From Daldinia sp. FL1419 (taxonomy: Eukaryota; Ascomycota; Sordariomycetes; Xylariales; Hypoxylaceae), in assembly GCA_025201765.1 (NCBI GenBank), contig MU623558.1:1-40195 (forward strand): DNA of 40,195 nt. The letters are read 5' to 3'. Position numbers and translations under genes: made by a program. Positions 21,921-32,650 of the stretch are shown piece after piece. Under the pieces are notes generated by a model. It was not told where the DNA came from and ran no database searches. It saw only the letters and a program-made list of their open reading frames with translations. How positions within the stretch are numbered: the first letter of the stretch is position 1; the number at the start of each line of letters is the position of its first letter.

Positions 21921-23369
21921 TGCGTTGTATCGGAAAGCGTTTGCTAAAGGAAACTTGCGGGTGAGACGTTTGGCTGAGATGCCGTTTGTTTGGCGCAGAC
22001 AAACACCTGAGAGACACTGGAAGAAGAAAGGGGACCTTGATGGAGGTAATAACGAACAGTTTAGATACAAAATATATTGCTAGTAACGAGAGTAGAAGAC
22101 TAAAATAGGGTCATCAAGGTAATGTATAGCGTTTCCGCAAAGGTAGGTCGTTGTTTTAGATAATTATCATGATGCGACGGGCTGCAGGCGAGACTTGAAA
22201 GTTGAAATTCTAATAACTATAATTATAACTATCTAAAAATGCTGACATCAATCTAAGATTACATAAACACTTGCCTAACCTAAGATGTCTAGGTCCATAG
22301 GTAGGTAGGTAGGTATGGATCCATTAGAATGTACATATGTACATATTTGTCGTACATATATGTAGTTTGAATGCAGCTGGGGCAACATGGAACCATGTAC
22401 TTAAGGCAGTACGAAAACATTCAAGAAATACAGGTATTATGCCCACCTCCCTAGCGTGGTTGATTTAGCTGGCTGGCTGCTTGGAAATTATGTGTGTACT
22501 TGCCCTAAATTCAGCATATAGTACCTAAACGGTCGCACGCACGTAGGGTATCATTTCGTCACCCGAAATCCGTGTACACACGATTAAGCAATTAAGTACA
22601 CAGGTACGTGTGTCAAATGTACCTTACCTGCACCTGTCCACTGCAACTTAGGAACGCGCAGACCCTATTTTGACTTGAACTGTAGTATCTCTATTTGATA
22701 GGTACATACATAGTTACCTAGGTACCTATTGGAGGGGTGTGCTTTCCCAGTCTCCCAGTTAGCGCACAGCTGCATCGCCGCCCAACTCAATTCAACCCTT
22801 CCAGCCCATCACATATCCGTTCAACGTTCATTCCTTCCAAAAGTTGAACGAGATTTCAAGACTATCTCCTCTTCTCACCCACAAAAAAAATCCACGGTTC
22901 TCGTCTCTCGACGTACATTATCGAACTGCTTCCGCTGTCTTTACGGTAGCTGGGGTAGGTTCCCACATCCAATAATTCGCATTTTTCACCTTTGGTTTTT
23001 CTATTTACCTTCTTATCGCCCCTGTCGCCGGATTGCCGATAGGAGTTCAAGCTGGGTAGCTTACCATTTTTTTTTCTTTTTTTCGGCGAGGCTGGTAAAG
23101 AGCTTGATACGTATCGGATTGGAAGATCTCTGAACTTTTTTTTTTTTCCCCCTTCTTCCATCCTTCGCATCGAGTAACGCCAAACGTTATTACCAATTTC
23201 CACGTCTATTTCTATCGCACTGATCAGAAACGCGACGAGGTTTCAATAAACTGCTGCGTTTTAGGCATTTTCTTTCATCAAAAGACAAATCCCACGTGGA
23301 AAAAATACGCACATACCTCATACCTCATAGCGCTAAAGAAGCTCCACATCTTCACGACCTTCGCGCATC
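21921..23369 (+). other. Long upstream region and probable 5' UTR of the EDC4 gene
   Basis: No supported gene. Features seen: a 16-bp palindrome ATGTACATATGTACAT at 22,329-22,344, TACCTAGGTA at 22,715-22,724, and from about 22,740 a pyrimidine-rich leader with C/T and T runs, typical of promoters and 5' UTRs of constitutive fungal genes. An open stretch of about 130 codons near 22,729-23,133 looks like leader sequence, not protein. Confidence 0.5.
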
Positions 23370-26300
23370 ATGGCGGGTTATAACCCGTCGGGTGGTAATG
23401 ATGCAAACGGTTTGCATGCGATGCTTCTTCGATTGCAAGCTCAACGTAATGCGCAAAAAGGCGACGAATCTTCGAATGCAGCTAATGAGTTGCTCTCCCG
23501 ATTCTCGTCGTACAACCAAGGCATAGATTCTCAGGATTATTACAGTCATAGTCATTCTGCTACGGAATCTCCTCTGACGGGTTTGGATGAATTTCCTCCG
23601 CCTGCCCCGACGCCCCCCAGCAACTCGAGCAACTTTGGACATTCGCACCATCCTACCGGGCCATTAGGTCTGGGCCCAATTGGCACTATGCCTTCCAGCG
23701 CTCCTAGCAAAGTTGACCAGAGCTCACACCTTTTGAATCTCCTCAAGTTTAGTGGACAGAATGCTCAGCCGGTGTCGCAAACTTCGCCGCCTGGCCAACC
23801 GCAAGCGCAAGCACCCTCGTTCGAGGTGGCCTCTGGTTTAACTCATTCGAATAACCCACCACCTATTCACGCCCCAGTACCGATGCCTGCTGATCCTCAG
23901 GGTCTTCTGGCTACTCTTATGAAGGGCAACTTGCAGAATGAGGCTTCGCGAGCAGATCCTCAACCCCAGCCTGCCTCTCAGCAAACTTGGAATGCAGGTC
24001 CACCTTCGATAGATACTCAAGCGTACCTCCTCAATTTGCTACATCGGCCAAAGCCTGCGCAAAATGATCAACCACCATCCGCCAACGAATCGTCCCAACC
24101 TCCAACGCTGACTCCTCAGTCAGCGAACGGTTCTTCTGTCGACCACCTTAAGGAGTATACACCTATTAAGCAGGGACACTCTGATGCTGGCTCGCATGAC
24201 ACAACGCCAATGCCTTTCAGATTTGGATCAAAGGAGCATGCTGAGTCTCCTACGACGAAGTTTGAATATCATTCCCCAGCATCTCAGTTTTCTCAGCTAT
24301 CTCAACATGACGGCAGTCGCAAGTCTTCTAGATTCGACTATAATTCGTTTGAGGGTGTCGGTGCACTTTCTCACCAGCATAGTGCATCTAAATCTTCGAC
24401 GCCCAATACGCCGATTAACGCTGGTCAGATGCCTGCCGAGCCTCCCGCGCCAGCCGCTTTCAAAGTCGCGAAGAAGACCCCTAGTATTGCTTCTTCCTCT
24501 GGGGCTGTTCAAGATCATAAACGACTTGGTAGCCAACGAAGCCCAATCACAAGCCCAGAACGTGTTAGGCGAAAGCTTGACGCTTCTCCGCATTCTATCA
24601 CCGAGCAGGAGGCTATCTCCCCTAATGTCGCGGGCTTCGCTGGCTTCTCGCCTAGCGAAGAGAAAAATACGGAGACTGTATCGGAGGCTATCACCGGCCT
24701 TGCCGGACAGGTAGATAAGGAAGCTCAAGAAGCAATAGAGAGAGCTGAAACCGAAGAGGTACAAGCTAAGATTGCCGCCGAACTTCAACATATGATGAGG
24801 GCGAAAACTGATGCTGAATTTCAGGAACTGGCCGAAGCAGCAGCCAAGGATATCCAGAAGGAACTTGATAAGGAAGAAAATTCCCACGTTCTTGAGGACG
24901 CCTACCCCCCAAGAGTGGCGCAAGCGATTCGCGATATTGTTGACGATGCTGCCCATGGTCCGGTTGCGGACAGCTGGGAAAGCGCTGAAGCTGATGAGAT
25001 TGTCGTGATTGAAGAGACCCCGAATCCCGTAAAGGTCTACAATTTCCCCATGAAGCCGTGGATTTCCATCACGATGCAGGAAACTGAAGAATCCCGTCCC
25101 CAATTCCGTGATGAGGTTATTCTCGACATCGCACGCCTGAAGAAGGAATTTGACCAGATCGATCGAAATCTTGTCACTGCCACCGAATCATATATGGTTT
25201 ACGGCATGTCTAAGGCTGGTGGACTTCGTGTCATACGACAGGACGACGGTAAGGACGCCAAACTGTTCACTGACACCAAAGACCGAATCTTTAATGTAGC
25301 TATGTCTTCTACTCCATCCGATCTCCACTCTACGCCAAAGGAGTCTATTATCGGTACCGGCATCAGTGGAACTGTGTACTACATTCAGATCAGAAATGGC
25401 GAAAAGGACCATTTAGAGGATCCTCATCCGGAACAATACGGATTTATTCTTCCCCCTCTTGTTATCCCTCAAGAGGGAGGTGGTGACAATGGCGGTGTTT
25501 TGAAGACTAGGGCTAGGACCTCGTCTACTCACCCAGAGTTCTTCGCCGTCGGCCGTGGGAAGACGATCAACGTCATTTGGCCATCGTATATCATCGCGAA
25601 CGGTATTTTCAAGCCTGGACATGATCGTGTTGTTGATACCGAAAGGCTTTACAGAGAGTGTTCCCTCAGAATCAGCACGGGTAAGGCGGGCAAGGACTTC
25701 ACATTCAGTCAAGATGACACTACTATTGTATCCCTTGACAAGTCCGGCCGTGTCAAATTTTGGGATGTGCGAGATCTAACAGCGGCTGATGAGAATTCTG
25801 ACCCCTGGTCTCCCATGCCTGCCCATAATTCCCTTGAGGTTAAGGAGCCGCTTATGACCCTTAACACCACTCCCGAAGGCGAGAAAGCGTGGCCAACCTC
25901 TGTGTTATTGCTGGATAAGCAACGGCCTTACCAGAAGGGCTGGGCCCTACGATACATGATCGTAGGCATGAAGCAAAACCATACACTTCAACTGTGGGAT
26001 CTTGCCCTGGGTAAGCCCGTGCAGGAATTCAATCTACCACATGCCAAGGAGTCGGATCCAGTATGCAGTGTGATGTATCACCCTCCTTCTGGTATGATTG
26101 TAGTTGGTCATCCGACACGTAATTCGATCTATTTCCTTCACTTGTCAGCACCGAAATACACGATTAAGGGTCTGTCTCAAGTTGACTACATCCAGAAATT
26201 GGTGGCTAAGGATCCATCGATTCCAGAGCCTGATTCAACCGCCGTTATTAGTGGTATACGCGAATATTCATTTGCCAATAAGGGCGTACTGCGCAGCCTC

Positions 26301-28256
26301 GACATATTAACTACCCCTGCTACTTCTTCCGATAACGATGAGCAAACCCTATTTGAGTTATATGCGATGCATTCAAAGGGTGTCACTGGAGTTGTTGTGA
26401 AGCAGAGTGAGCTCGGTTGGTCAAAAGATAATAAGGTTATCGATGGAGTCGATGCCGCCGAAGCCGGCCTGGTCAAGATTACAAAGCTGAAAGAGTTACC
26501 CAGCGCTTTAGTCTCTGAACCCCAGACTACGGAGGATCATAACCTTCCCCTCCGAATCCGTCCCCTAAAGGAGACTCCCCCACCACAACTTTCAGCAGCT
26601 TCCTCTACTCAAGAGCTGTCCCAAAGAAGCGGCGATAGCCAACCTCTTTCCGGACAAGCCGAACGGAAGGAGACAGTAGCTCCGGTTACGCCAGCCAGTC
26701 AACTAGAAAAGACCGAGAAGAAAGCTCGGAAGAAGAGAGACAAGAATGCGGTAGCCGAAAAGCTAGCTGCAGAAAGTATACAAACAAACGGCGGTTCGCA
26801 GTCACGAGGTGATTCGACTCCCTCAAAACACTCAGAGAAGTCTTCCGTGTCTTCACCGCAGCCTCTCATATCGCAGGAAGCGATTCAGTCGACAGTCAAA
26901 CAGATAGTATCTGGCCTTGGTGATAAGCTAACTGGGGTTATCAACAGCGAATTTAAGGAGCATCGGGAAAATGTCGACAACGAATTCCGCATCCGCGACG
27001 ACAGATTTGCCAAGAATCAACACCTCCTACTCGAGAAAGTGTCTAATGTATTAAACGCAAATGTTCAGGCTGTGCTTACTAAAACTATTAGTGACCAATT
27101 TGAGACGGATGTGGTCCCTGTTCTTAGCACTCTAATTACAAAAACAATTTCGGACCAGATTGATGGTAAGATGATCGGTCGGGTTTCGCATTCGATTCAA
27201 AACCAGATGCAAAAGCTTCTCCCGAACGCCGTTAACCAGGCGCTACAAAAGCCCGAGCTATCTAAATCTATTTCTGATAAGGTCGCCAGCGGTGTAGCGG
27301 TTGATCTGGAGAACTTCCGCCAATCATTCGTGGCCACTCTCACTCCTCTCATCAACGACACGGCGGTTACGGCCTCTCGTTCGATCGTGCAAGAGATACA
27401 AGAGCGAACCGGTGAACAGATCGCAGAACTTGAACAACGACACATTGCGGATAGCAACAAGATTGACCAACTCACAGCACTAGTGTCTAGCCTCTCTGAC
27501 ACAGTCACCGCCATGGCCGCTACACAGGCGCAGTTTCAAGATAGTCTTCTAAAAATGCAACAGCAGAACTCTCGTGAGCTTAGTTCTGGTACGCAATACC
27601 AACCACCCCAGGCTCACTACACCCAGCCTCTACAGTCGCAGACATACATGCACGGAAGTCCGGCTGCAAATACTTCGCTTCCCATGGTACCATTCGCGTC
27701 AAACAACTCTAGCGTCAGGGAACCATCGAATGCTAGGGACCCTGAGCTTCAGCATATGATTGCCAACGTCGCGGCGCTTATGGAGCGAGGTGAATACGAG
27801 ACTGGATTGGTCCGATGGATTCAACAAGGCCGTCATCAGGAAGTATTCAACGAGTACCTCGTCAAGTTGGACCCCGTGTTCCTCCGAGAGTTACCAGCTC
27901 TGGTTTCACTCTCCGTCGCATCCGTCATTGCTGAACAACTCGAAGGTCCCCTTCTTCGGGAAAAAATCAACTGGGTCGAAGCTGTTATTCGCATACTACA
28001 TGCATCCCTCCCACACATTGTTAGTGACCAAACTTCTTTCAAAAATGACAACTCTAAACAGGATTCACTACAGGACCATCAGGTTCGCGATGTGGTCCCG
28101 AACCTCATGCGTTCCTATCTCGACCGATTCGACAAGCTCTACATCCAGATCAGCAGCCGATCTCCATCTGATCCTATCCTAGCACGACTCTCTGCGATGA
28201 CTAATATGGCGAGGCAAGTTAGAGACGCAATCGCCCTCCAACGCCTTGGGTATTAG
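23370..28256 (+). CDS. EDC4/Ge-1-like mRNA-decapping scaffold (Pdc1 type)
   Basis: A single exon encoding 1,628 aa from ATG 23,370. The N-terminal 550 residues are low-complexity (Pro, Ser, Gln) with spaced leucine motifs: AMLLRL (17-22), HLLNLLK (120-126), GLLATLMK (178-185) and AYLLNLLH (218-225). A beta-propeller follows at about 555-1,010 (VKVYNFPMKPWISI, VGRGKTINVIWPSY, SGRVKFWDVRDLT, HTLQLWDLALGK). A Lys/Glu-rich coiled region lies at about 1,110-1,400. The C-terminal helical domain (ETGLVRWIQQGRHQEVFNEY, about 1,475-1,495, to the end) is the hallmark of Ge-1/EDC4. EDC4 proteins link Dcp2 with its activators in P-bodies, and the fission-yeast counterpart is Pdc1. Role by homology: cytoplasmic 5'-to-3' mRNA decay. 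Length is normal for Pezizomycotina. A strong housekeeping-type leader precedes it. Confidence 0.88.
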   Translation: MAGYNPSGGNDANGLHAMLLRLQAQRNAQKGDESSNAANELLSRFSSYNQGIDSQDYYSHSHSATESPLTGLDEFPPPAPTPPSNSSNFGHSHHPTGPLGLGPIGTMPSSAPSKVDQSSHLLNLLKFSGQNAQPVSQTSPPGQPQAQAPSFEVASGLTHSNNPPPIHAPVPMPADPQGLLATLMKGNLQNEASRADPQPQPASQQTWNAGPPSIDTQAYLLNLLHRPKPAQNDQPPSANESSQPPTLTPQSANGSSVDHLKEYTPIKQGHSDAGSHDTTPMPFRFGSKEHAESPTTKFEYHSPASQFSQLSQHDGSRKSSRFDYNSFEGVGALSHQHSASKSSTPNTPINAGQMPAEPPAPAAFKVAKKTPSIASSSGAVQDHKRLGSQRSPITSPERVRRKLDASPHSITEQEAISPNVAGFAGFSPSEEKNTETVSEAITGLAGQVDKEAQEAIERAETEEVQAKIAAELQHMMRAKTDAEFQELAEAAAKDIQKELDKEENSHVLEDAYPPRVAQAIRDIVDDAAHGPVADSWESAEADEIVVIEETPNPVKVYNFPMKPWISITMQETEESRPQFRDEVILDIARLKKEFDQIDRNLVTATESYMVYGMSKAGGLRVIRQDDGKDAKLFTDTKDRIFNVAMSSTPSDLHSTPKESIIGTGISGTVYYIQIRNGEKDHLEDPHPEQYGFILPPLVIPQEGGGDNGGVLKTRARTSSTHPEFFAVGRGKTINVIWPSYIIANGIFKPGHDRVVDTERLYRECSLRISTGKAGKDFTFSQDDTTIVSLDKSGRVKFWDVRDLTAADENSDPWSPMPAHNSLEVKEPLMTLNTTPEGEKAWPTSVLLLDKQRPYQKGWALRYMIVGMKQNHTLQLWDLALGKPVQEFNLPHAKESDPVCSVMYHPPSGMIVVGHPTRNSIYFLHLSAPKYTIKGLSQVDYIQKLVAKDPSIPEPDSTAVISGIREYSFANKGVLRSLDILTTPATSSDNDEQTLFELYAMHSKGVTGVVVKQSELGWSKDNKVIDGVDAAEAGLVKITKLKELPSALVSEPQTTEDHNLPLRIRPLKETPPPQLSAASSTQELSQRSGDSQPLSGQAERKETVAPVTPASQLEKTEKKARKKRDKNAVAEKLAAESIQTNGGSQSRGDSTPSKHSEKSSVSSPQPLISQEAIQSTVKQIVSGLGDKLTGVINSEFKEHRENVDNEFRIRDDRFAKNQHLLLEKVSNVLNANVQAVLTKTISDQFETDVVPVLSTLITKTISDQIDGKMIGRVSHSIQNQMQKLLPNAVNQALQKPELSKSISDKVASGVAVDLENFRQSFVATLTPLINDTAVTASRSIVQEIQERTGEQIAELEQRHIADSNKIDQLTALVSSLSDTVTAMAATQAQFQDSLLKMQQQNSRELSSGTQYQPPQAHYTQPLQSQTYMHGSPAANTSLPMVPFASNNSSVREPSNARDPELQHMIANVAALMERGEYETGLVRWIQQGRHQEVFNEYLVKLDPVFLRELPALVSLSVASVIAEQLEGPLLREKINWVEAVIRILHASLPHIVSDQTSFKNDNSKQDSLQDHQVRDVVPNLMRSYLDRFDKLYIQISSRSPSDPILARLSAMTNMARQVRDAIALQRLGY

Positions 28257-29051
28257 ACCATAGAAACGTTAGTGCTCTATCGTAACTTATGGGGATTACG
28301 TGTTCATACGGGATGGGAAACATCTTAATTAATTCACGACTGGTACGTTAAAATCTAAAAGGAGATTAAAGGGCCCCCTACTAATCATTTCTTAAGTCAT
28401 TTGAATGTTTCCATTCTCATCCTTAACATGACACTGGTGCATGTCATTTTCATGTTACTATTGAGTCGCCACCTAGGAATTTTTATTAAGGGGTGCAGGT
28501 CGTAAGGCGTTCTGAGTCTTGGTTGTGGTGGCTTTTCGGACGGAGGATTTGAGTATCATGATTGATGAATGACATGGACTAGCCAAGACATATAACACAT
28601 AATGTTGCAGCTTCGGCTTCTAGTTCTCATTGCACATAGCTCTCTCACTTGCAAATACCACCATGGCCTGGGTATGATCGTTACGACAGGTTTTCGGTCT
28701 TTTCATGCGGAATGATACCCATCCGGCGGATGGCTTTATGCCCGGTGTACCACATAGCATAGTTCTTATGGAAATCTCCTAATATTCACACTAATGGTTT
28801 CTCAGATTATCTATTCCACATATATGGTTTGGCCACCCAGTAATGGAATTGCAAAACGTAGATGCAAGTGGTCCTTCGTATATCAGTTGGAGAATAGCAG
28901 GTCTCTACGTAGATTGGTTCTATAATCCTCTTAATCGAGGGGATCAAGCTCATAGCTATCCACATCATTCAAAGTAGGTATATATCGACTAACTTTATGT
29001 ACACGGTAGATTAAGCCGCTGGAAGCAAGTGTCCCGATGATAGCTGCGGAT
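28257..29051. other. Intergenic stretch between convergent genes
   Basis: 3' flanks of the EDC4 gene (plus) and the aminopeptidase gene (minus). No gene or repeat recognised. Confidence 0.6.
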
Positions 29052-30460
29052 CTAGGATATCGGGGCGAAAGCGAGCTCATACGCGTAACCGAGGACGAGC
29101 TTGGCGTGCTCGAGCATATGATCGTAGTTGATGGTGTCAAGAGTGTCTTTCGCGCTGTGGATGTTGTTATTGGAAATTTTCCTGTCGGATTCGATGACGA
29201 AGGCGGCTGGGTAGCCGGCGGCGGTGGCAGATCCGTGGTCCGAGCAGGCGTAGCCGCAGTGCGTGTCTACGTAGCCGATGTCGGTGTACTGGGTAATGTT
29301 AAGTACGGGCGGATAGGCGAACAGAAAGGGACAATGGGAGAATATACTTACTTCAGCGACTAGCCGGATGAAGGCCGTCAGGTCTTGGTCAACGTAGTCG
29401 GTGATGACGCCCACTGCAAATCTTGGGTTAGCATATAACTAGTTTCTTCCTATTGCCCCTGAACACACTTGGGGTTGGTAATCGGCCGCAATATCCGGGA
29501 AAGGGATTATAGAAGCTCTAGGGCGGTTCTTACTGGGATTGTCTCCCCATCCGGTCATATCCTGCTGAAGCATGGCCTTGACAACAACCTTATCGGCAGC
29601 GTACGAGTCAAAGATTTCACCACTACCAAGAAGGCCAAGCTCCTCACCAGAGTACCAGTGGAATTCGATCGTGTTGTTAGCTTCGCCGGCTGCGATGGTA
29701 GGGTCGCTGAGGAGAGCCTTCATAGCTTCTAGGTTCGTCACACAACCAGATCCGTCGTCATCTGGGTTTGTATTTGATTAGCTCTATCAGGCCCATTAGG
29801 GGAAAAGACAAGGCAACTTACCAGCACCGGGTGACCGAGCATCCCAGCCCTCCTGGTTAATCGAGTCTATATGCGCGCCAACAACAATCTTGTCGGTGGA
29901 TTTCCCCGGGATAGTAGCAATGATGCTGTTTTGTGCCCATTTATGTTCAAATGGCTTCACCGTCGCGCCTTTGGCCCCGCTCTCCGAGATGACCCCCTGG
30001 ACTTCCGAGAGGAACCAGTCCGAAGCGTCCTTGGCCCAAGTCGTGTTGTAGAATCGGGAGTGGAACTCGGATAAAGTCGTCAACTTGTCTTGCATGTTGT
30101 CCTTGCTAAGCTTGGTAATGAGACCGTGCACAGCGTCGCTTTGGTTGAGAGAATAGGGGTACGATACAGCTGCAGCCTTGACGGATTCTTCGGTTGATGC
30201 TGATTGTTTGAAATTCTTGCGGTCGGTGATGTCGATGAACGACTTCCCTTCCTTCTAGGGGGTAGTTAGCAAGCCGAGTCTAGATGTCGAGTAATGCGAT
30301 TGCTGCTTACAAATTTGAGGGTGAACTTCTCTGCGTCCGTCACCTGCCGTGTCACTCCAGGTTCTAGTTGGATCGTGAATAGCGGCTCGTTGGTTTCTTG
30401 GCTAGCCGTGAGGGCGGCTGATGCAGCGGCCAGAACCGCGACGAATACCGAGCGGACCAT
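29052..30460 (-). CDS. Secreted M28 leucine aminopeptidase (LAP1-like)
   Basis: Five exons: 30,460-30,311, 30,254-29,822, 29,761-29,534, 29,413-29,352 and 29,288-29,052. The product is 369 aa, close to the 370-390 usual for fungal LAP1. The signal peptide MVRSVFVAVLAAASAALTAS is followed by a propeptide. Two-zinc M28 residues are all present: H178 and D180 in GAHIDS, the Asp cluster 195-197 in SPGADDDGSG, E234/E235 in WYSGEELG, D262 in QQDMTG and H335 in IHSAKDT. Two Cys near the C-terminus (HCGYACSD) match the family disulfide. The enzyme removes N-terminal hydrophobic residues from peptides outside the cell. The third donor was set at GTAAGA (29,533) because it keeps frame, but the join NP-MGVITDYVD is a few residues shorter than relatives, so this junction is uncertain. 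Confidence 0.85.
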
Positions 30461-30604
30461 TTTCGAATTGAGTATTTTCTTAACGGCCTGTTAGCATGTA
30501 GTAAGGTGAAGGTGAAATACTCGTAGAATTAAATTTAAGACGACGAAGATCCGACTGGGCATGCGTCCTTGGCATCGAAAAGCTGGTGACTGGAAGGCAC
30601 TTCC

Positions 30605-30611
30605 TTATATA
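30605..30611 (-). promoter_or_regulatory. TATA-like element of the aminopeptidase gene
   Basis: TATATAA on the minus strand, 145 bp upstream of the start codon. The hAT target duplication begins only 23 bp further upstream. Confidence 0.45.
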
Positions 30612-30633
30612 CCTATCCAAGACCGCGAATACG

Positions 30634-30641
30634 AAGTCTGC
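30634..30641. repeat. hAT target-site duplication, left (AAGTCTGC)
   Basis: Identical to 31,614-31,621 and immediately outside the left terminal repeat. Confidence 0.85.
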
Positions 30642-31613
30642 CAGCGAGTCCAACAAGTCAAATAAGAGCTTGACTTGACTTGAGCTTGATTTGACTTGGC
30701 TTGGGTAGATCGTAATTTTGGCGTATTTGACCGAGTCAATTCAAAAATATTTTTATTTGATAAGAAGCCAAATAAATTCGGCCCGTACATACCCACTTAT
30801 AAAGAAATTTAAAGGATATGATTGGTATAATATATTTAGCCACCAGCTGAAATAACATATGAAACGACCTATTCGAACCCTTATTCGAACGATTGGCAAT
30901 AGTATAAAACAGTGAGATTCAAGTACTTGTCATACAATTCTAGATCATACAAAGCTTCAAAATTTTTTATTAAGTTTTAAATTTTATTTATTGTAATAAA
31001 CGCGTAATCACGATATTTTGTTTTGGTGTTGAGCGAGGCTGGCAAAAAAAAAAAAGCACTCTGGAGAGTGCTGCCTCAGGGTGTTGCTTGGAGTGAAGGT
31101 GCTAAATAGAGCGATTCAAGGAACCACGATTATTTTTTGGTGTTTTGGTATGCTTCCAAAAAAAAAGCTGTAAGAGGAAAGAGGTTTGGGGTTATGGAGA
31201 AACGGGGGATAGCCACTTATATAAAATGTAAAAATGGGTTGGGGCCTATTGGTGGCACGTTCGCTGGTACGTACCTCGGGTACGTATCCAAGAGCCTGTT
31301 GAGGCTGGCGATAATCGTGTTTTCAGGGCCACGATGCAGTTTTTGGTGTTTTGGTCAAAAAGGTGTAGAAGGAGAGGTTGAATAGGTGGAGGAGGTGGGG
31401 CTGGATAGGTATGTATGCTAACCCCCCCCCCGGCTGACCAATCAAAATTTAGGAAATTCTTTACCCGAGATTTAGCCGGTATCGCCACCTGGGTGCCTCA
31501 GGTCAAATCCAAAATTTTACCAGGTAAGCCTGAATTTACGAATTATTTGATTTGATTTAATCAGGTCAAATATATGCACATATCTGGCTTGATTTGGCTT
31601 GTTGGACTCGCTG
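30642..31613. mobile_element. Non-autonomous hAT-type DNA transposon (972 bp)
   Basis: The ends are inverted repeats: CAGCGAGTCCAACAAG at the left and its exact complement at the right (31,613 backwards), extending with two mismatches to about 24 bp. The element is flanked by a perfect 8-bp target duplication AAGTCTGC (30,634-30,641 and 31,614-31,621). An 8-bp duplication with CAG ends is the hAT signature. Subterminal CTTGA/CTTGG-type repeats lie inside each end. No transposase frame is present, so it must have been moved in trans. An internal palindrome AGCACTCT-GG-AGAGTGCT (31,055-31,072) and a 16-bp direct repeat (31,134 and 31,340) are also seen. Confidence 0.85.
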
Positions 31614-31621
31614 AAGTCTGC
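31614..31621. repeat. hAT target-site duplication, right (AAGTCTGC)
   Basis: Identical to 30,634-30,641 and immediately outside the right terminal repeat. Confidence 0.85.
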
Positions 31622-32650
31622 GGCTAATTTATCTTGGAAGCTCATAGCTTCCCTGTATCCTTACAAATCTTGATTAGTCTCACGACGATTCACACCGTCT
31701 TCGGGAAACACCTTCAGACTAGGCAACAGGTTAGGAAATAAGGTTTGTTATTATCACAGATGCCCGGGCTCTATTACACCAGGAGATGCGTGTTCAATGA
31801 TCTGACCCCAGCGGATCATCACATCCCGGAGTCACATCACCAACCGCCAGCGACTATTGGGCGAATAGCACGTGGCAATCTAATTGCGATATCCCCACGT
31901 AGTATTAATGAACACTACGTACTTGGCGTAAAGAGCAAAACGCGACTCCCCGCGTGGCCAATCTACACATTTGGTATGCTTGATTACAGGGTCGTGCGGT
32001 GGCAGTGGGTTTGGAGATGATAAGTAGGAGGTGGCTATGTACGAACGACAAAGCAGCCAACAACAGTCTTCTTCTCTCGGGGGACCCACGCGACGGCGCT
32101 GCTCAGGTCTCAACGGCGGAAGCAACTAGTCGGCACAACGGCCCTCAGATAGGAAGGTTAAGACTTTGCCAAGGCGAGATTGATTGACCTCTACCGGATC
32201 TCGGGAGTTAAGATCGACGGCCTTTTCTAGAAATCCGGTGATGCGCCTTAGGGGTACAGGCTTGGCACTGCAGGATCCTGGGAGAATCGTCGACTAACAA
32301 CTTGGACTCTTTGAGAAAGTTCAACTATCGCGACATACTGAGTATTGATAAACGGGCATACAATTAGTAGAACGGGTTATCAGGAATCGGTGCTGAGTTA
32401 AATGTGATGTTATAGGCGTTTGGCTACTATTATCAACACTGAATTGCTTCTTCATCGCATTCGGCATCTATATAGATTCGCCCCTTATCAAGCCCCTATT
32501 TAACCCCTATTCCAAGTCCAAGTACCCAGGTACCTTAATTACCTGCTAATAAGGATCACATCGGTAGGCTTTTTCGGCTTCATCGAAGGCGTCATAAGGC
32601 CAAACCCACGACTGCGACTTGGGATATGCCCTGTAACAAACGTCAACAAT
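31622..32650. other. Intergenic stretch
   Basis: No gene supported. It contains a 7-bp stem inverted repeat ACGTAGT/ACTACGT at 31,897-31,920. Open frames of 60-90 codons have no family resemblance and no splice continuity. Confidence 0.5.

Noticed and set aside
22729..23133. 134-codon plus-strand open frame upstream of EDC4
   Set aside because: Pyrimidine-rich leader sequence with low-complexity Ser/Phe content. No domain, and it fits the promoter/5' UTR of the EDC4 gene.
24297..25103. 268-codon minus-strand open frame inside the EDC4 gene
   Set aside because: Antisense shadow of the EDC4 gene without any recognisable domain.
31745..32020. 91-codon plus-strand open frame between the hAT element and the monooxygenase
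   Set aside because: No family resemblance, no splice continuity and atypical composition.
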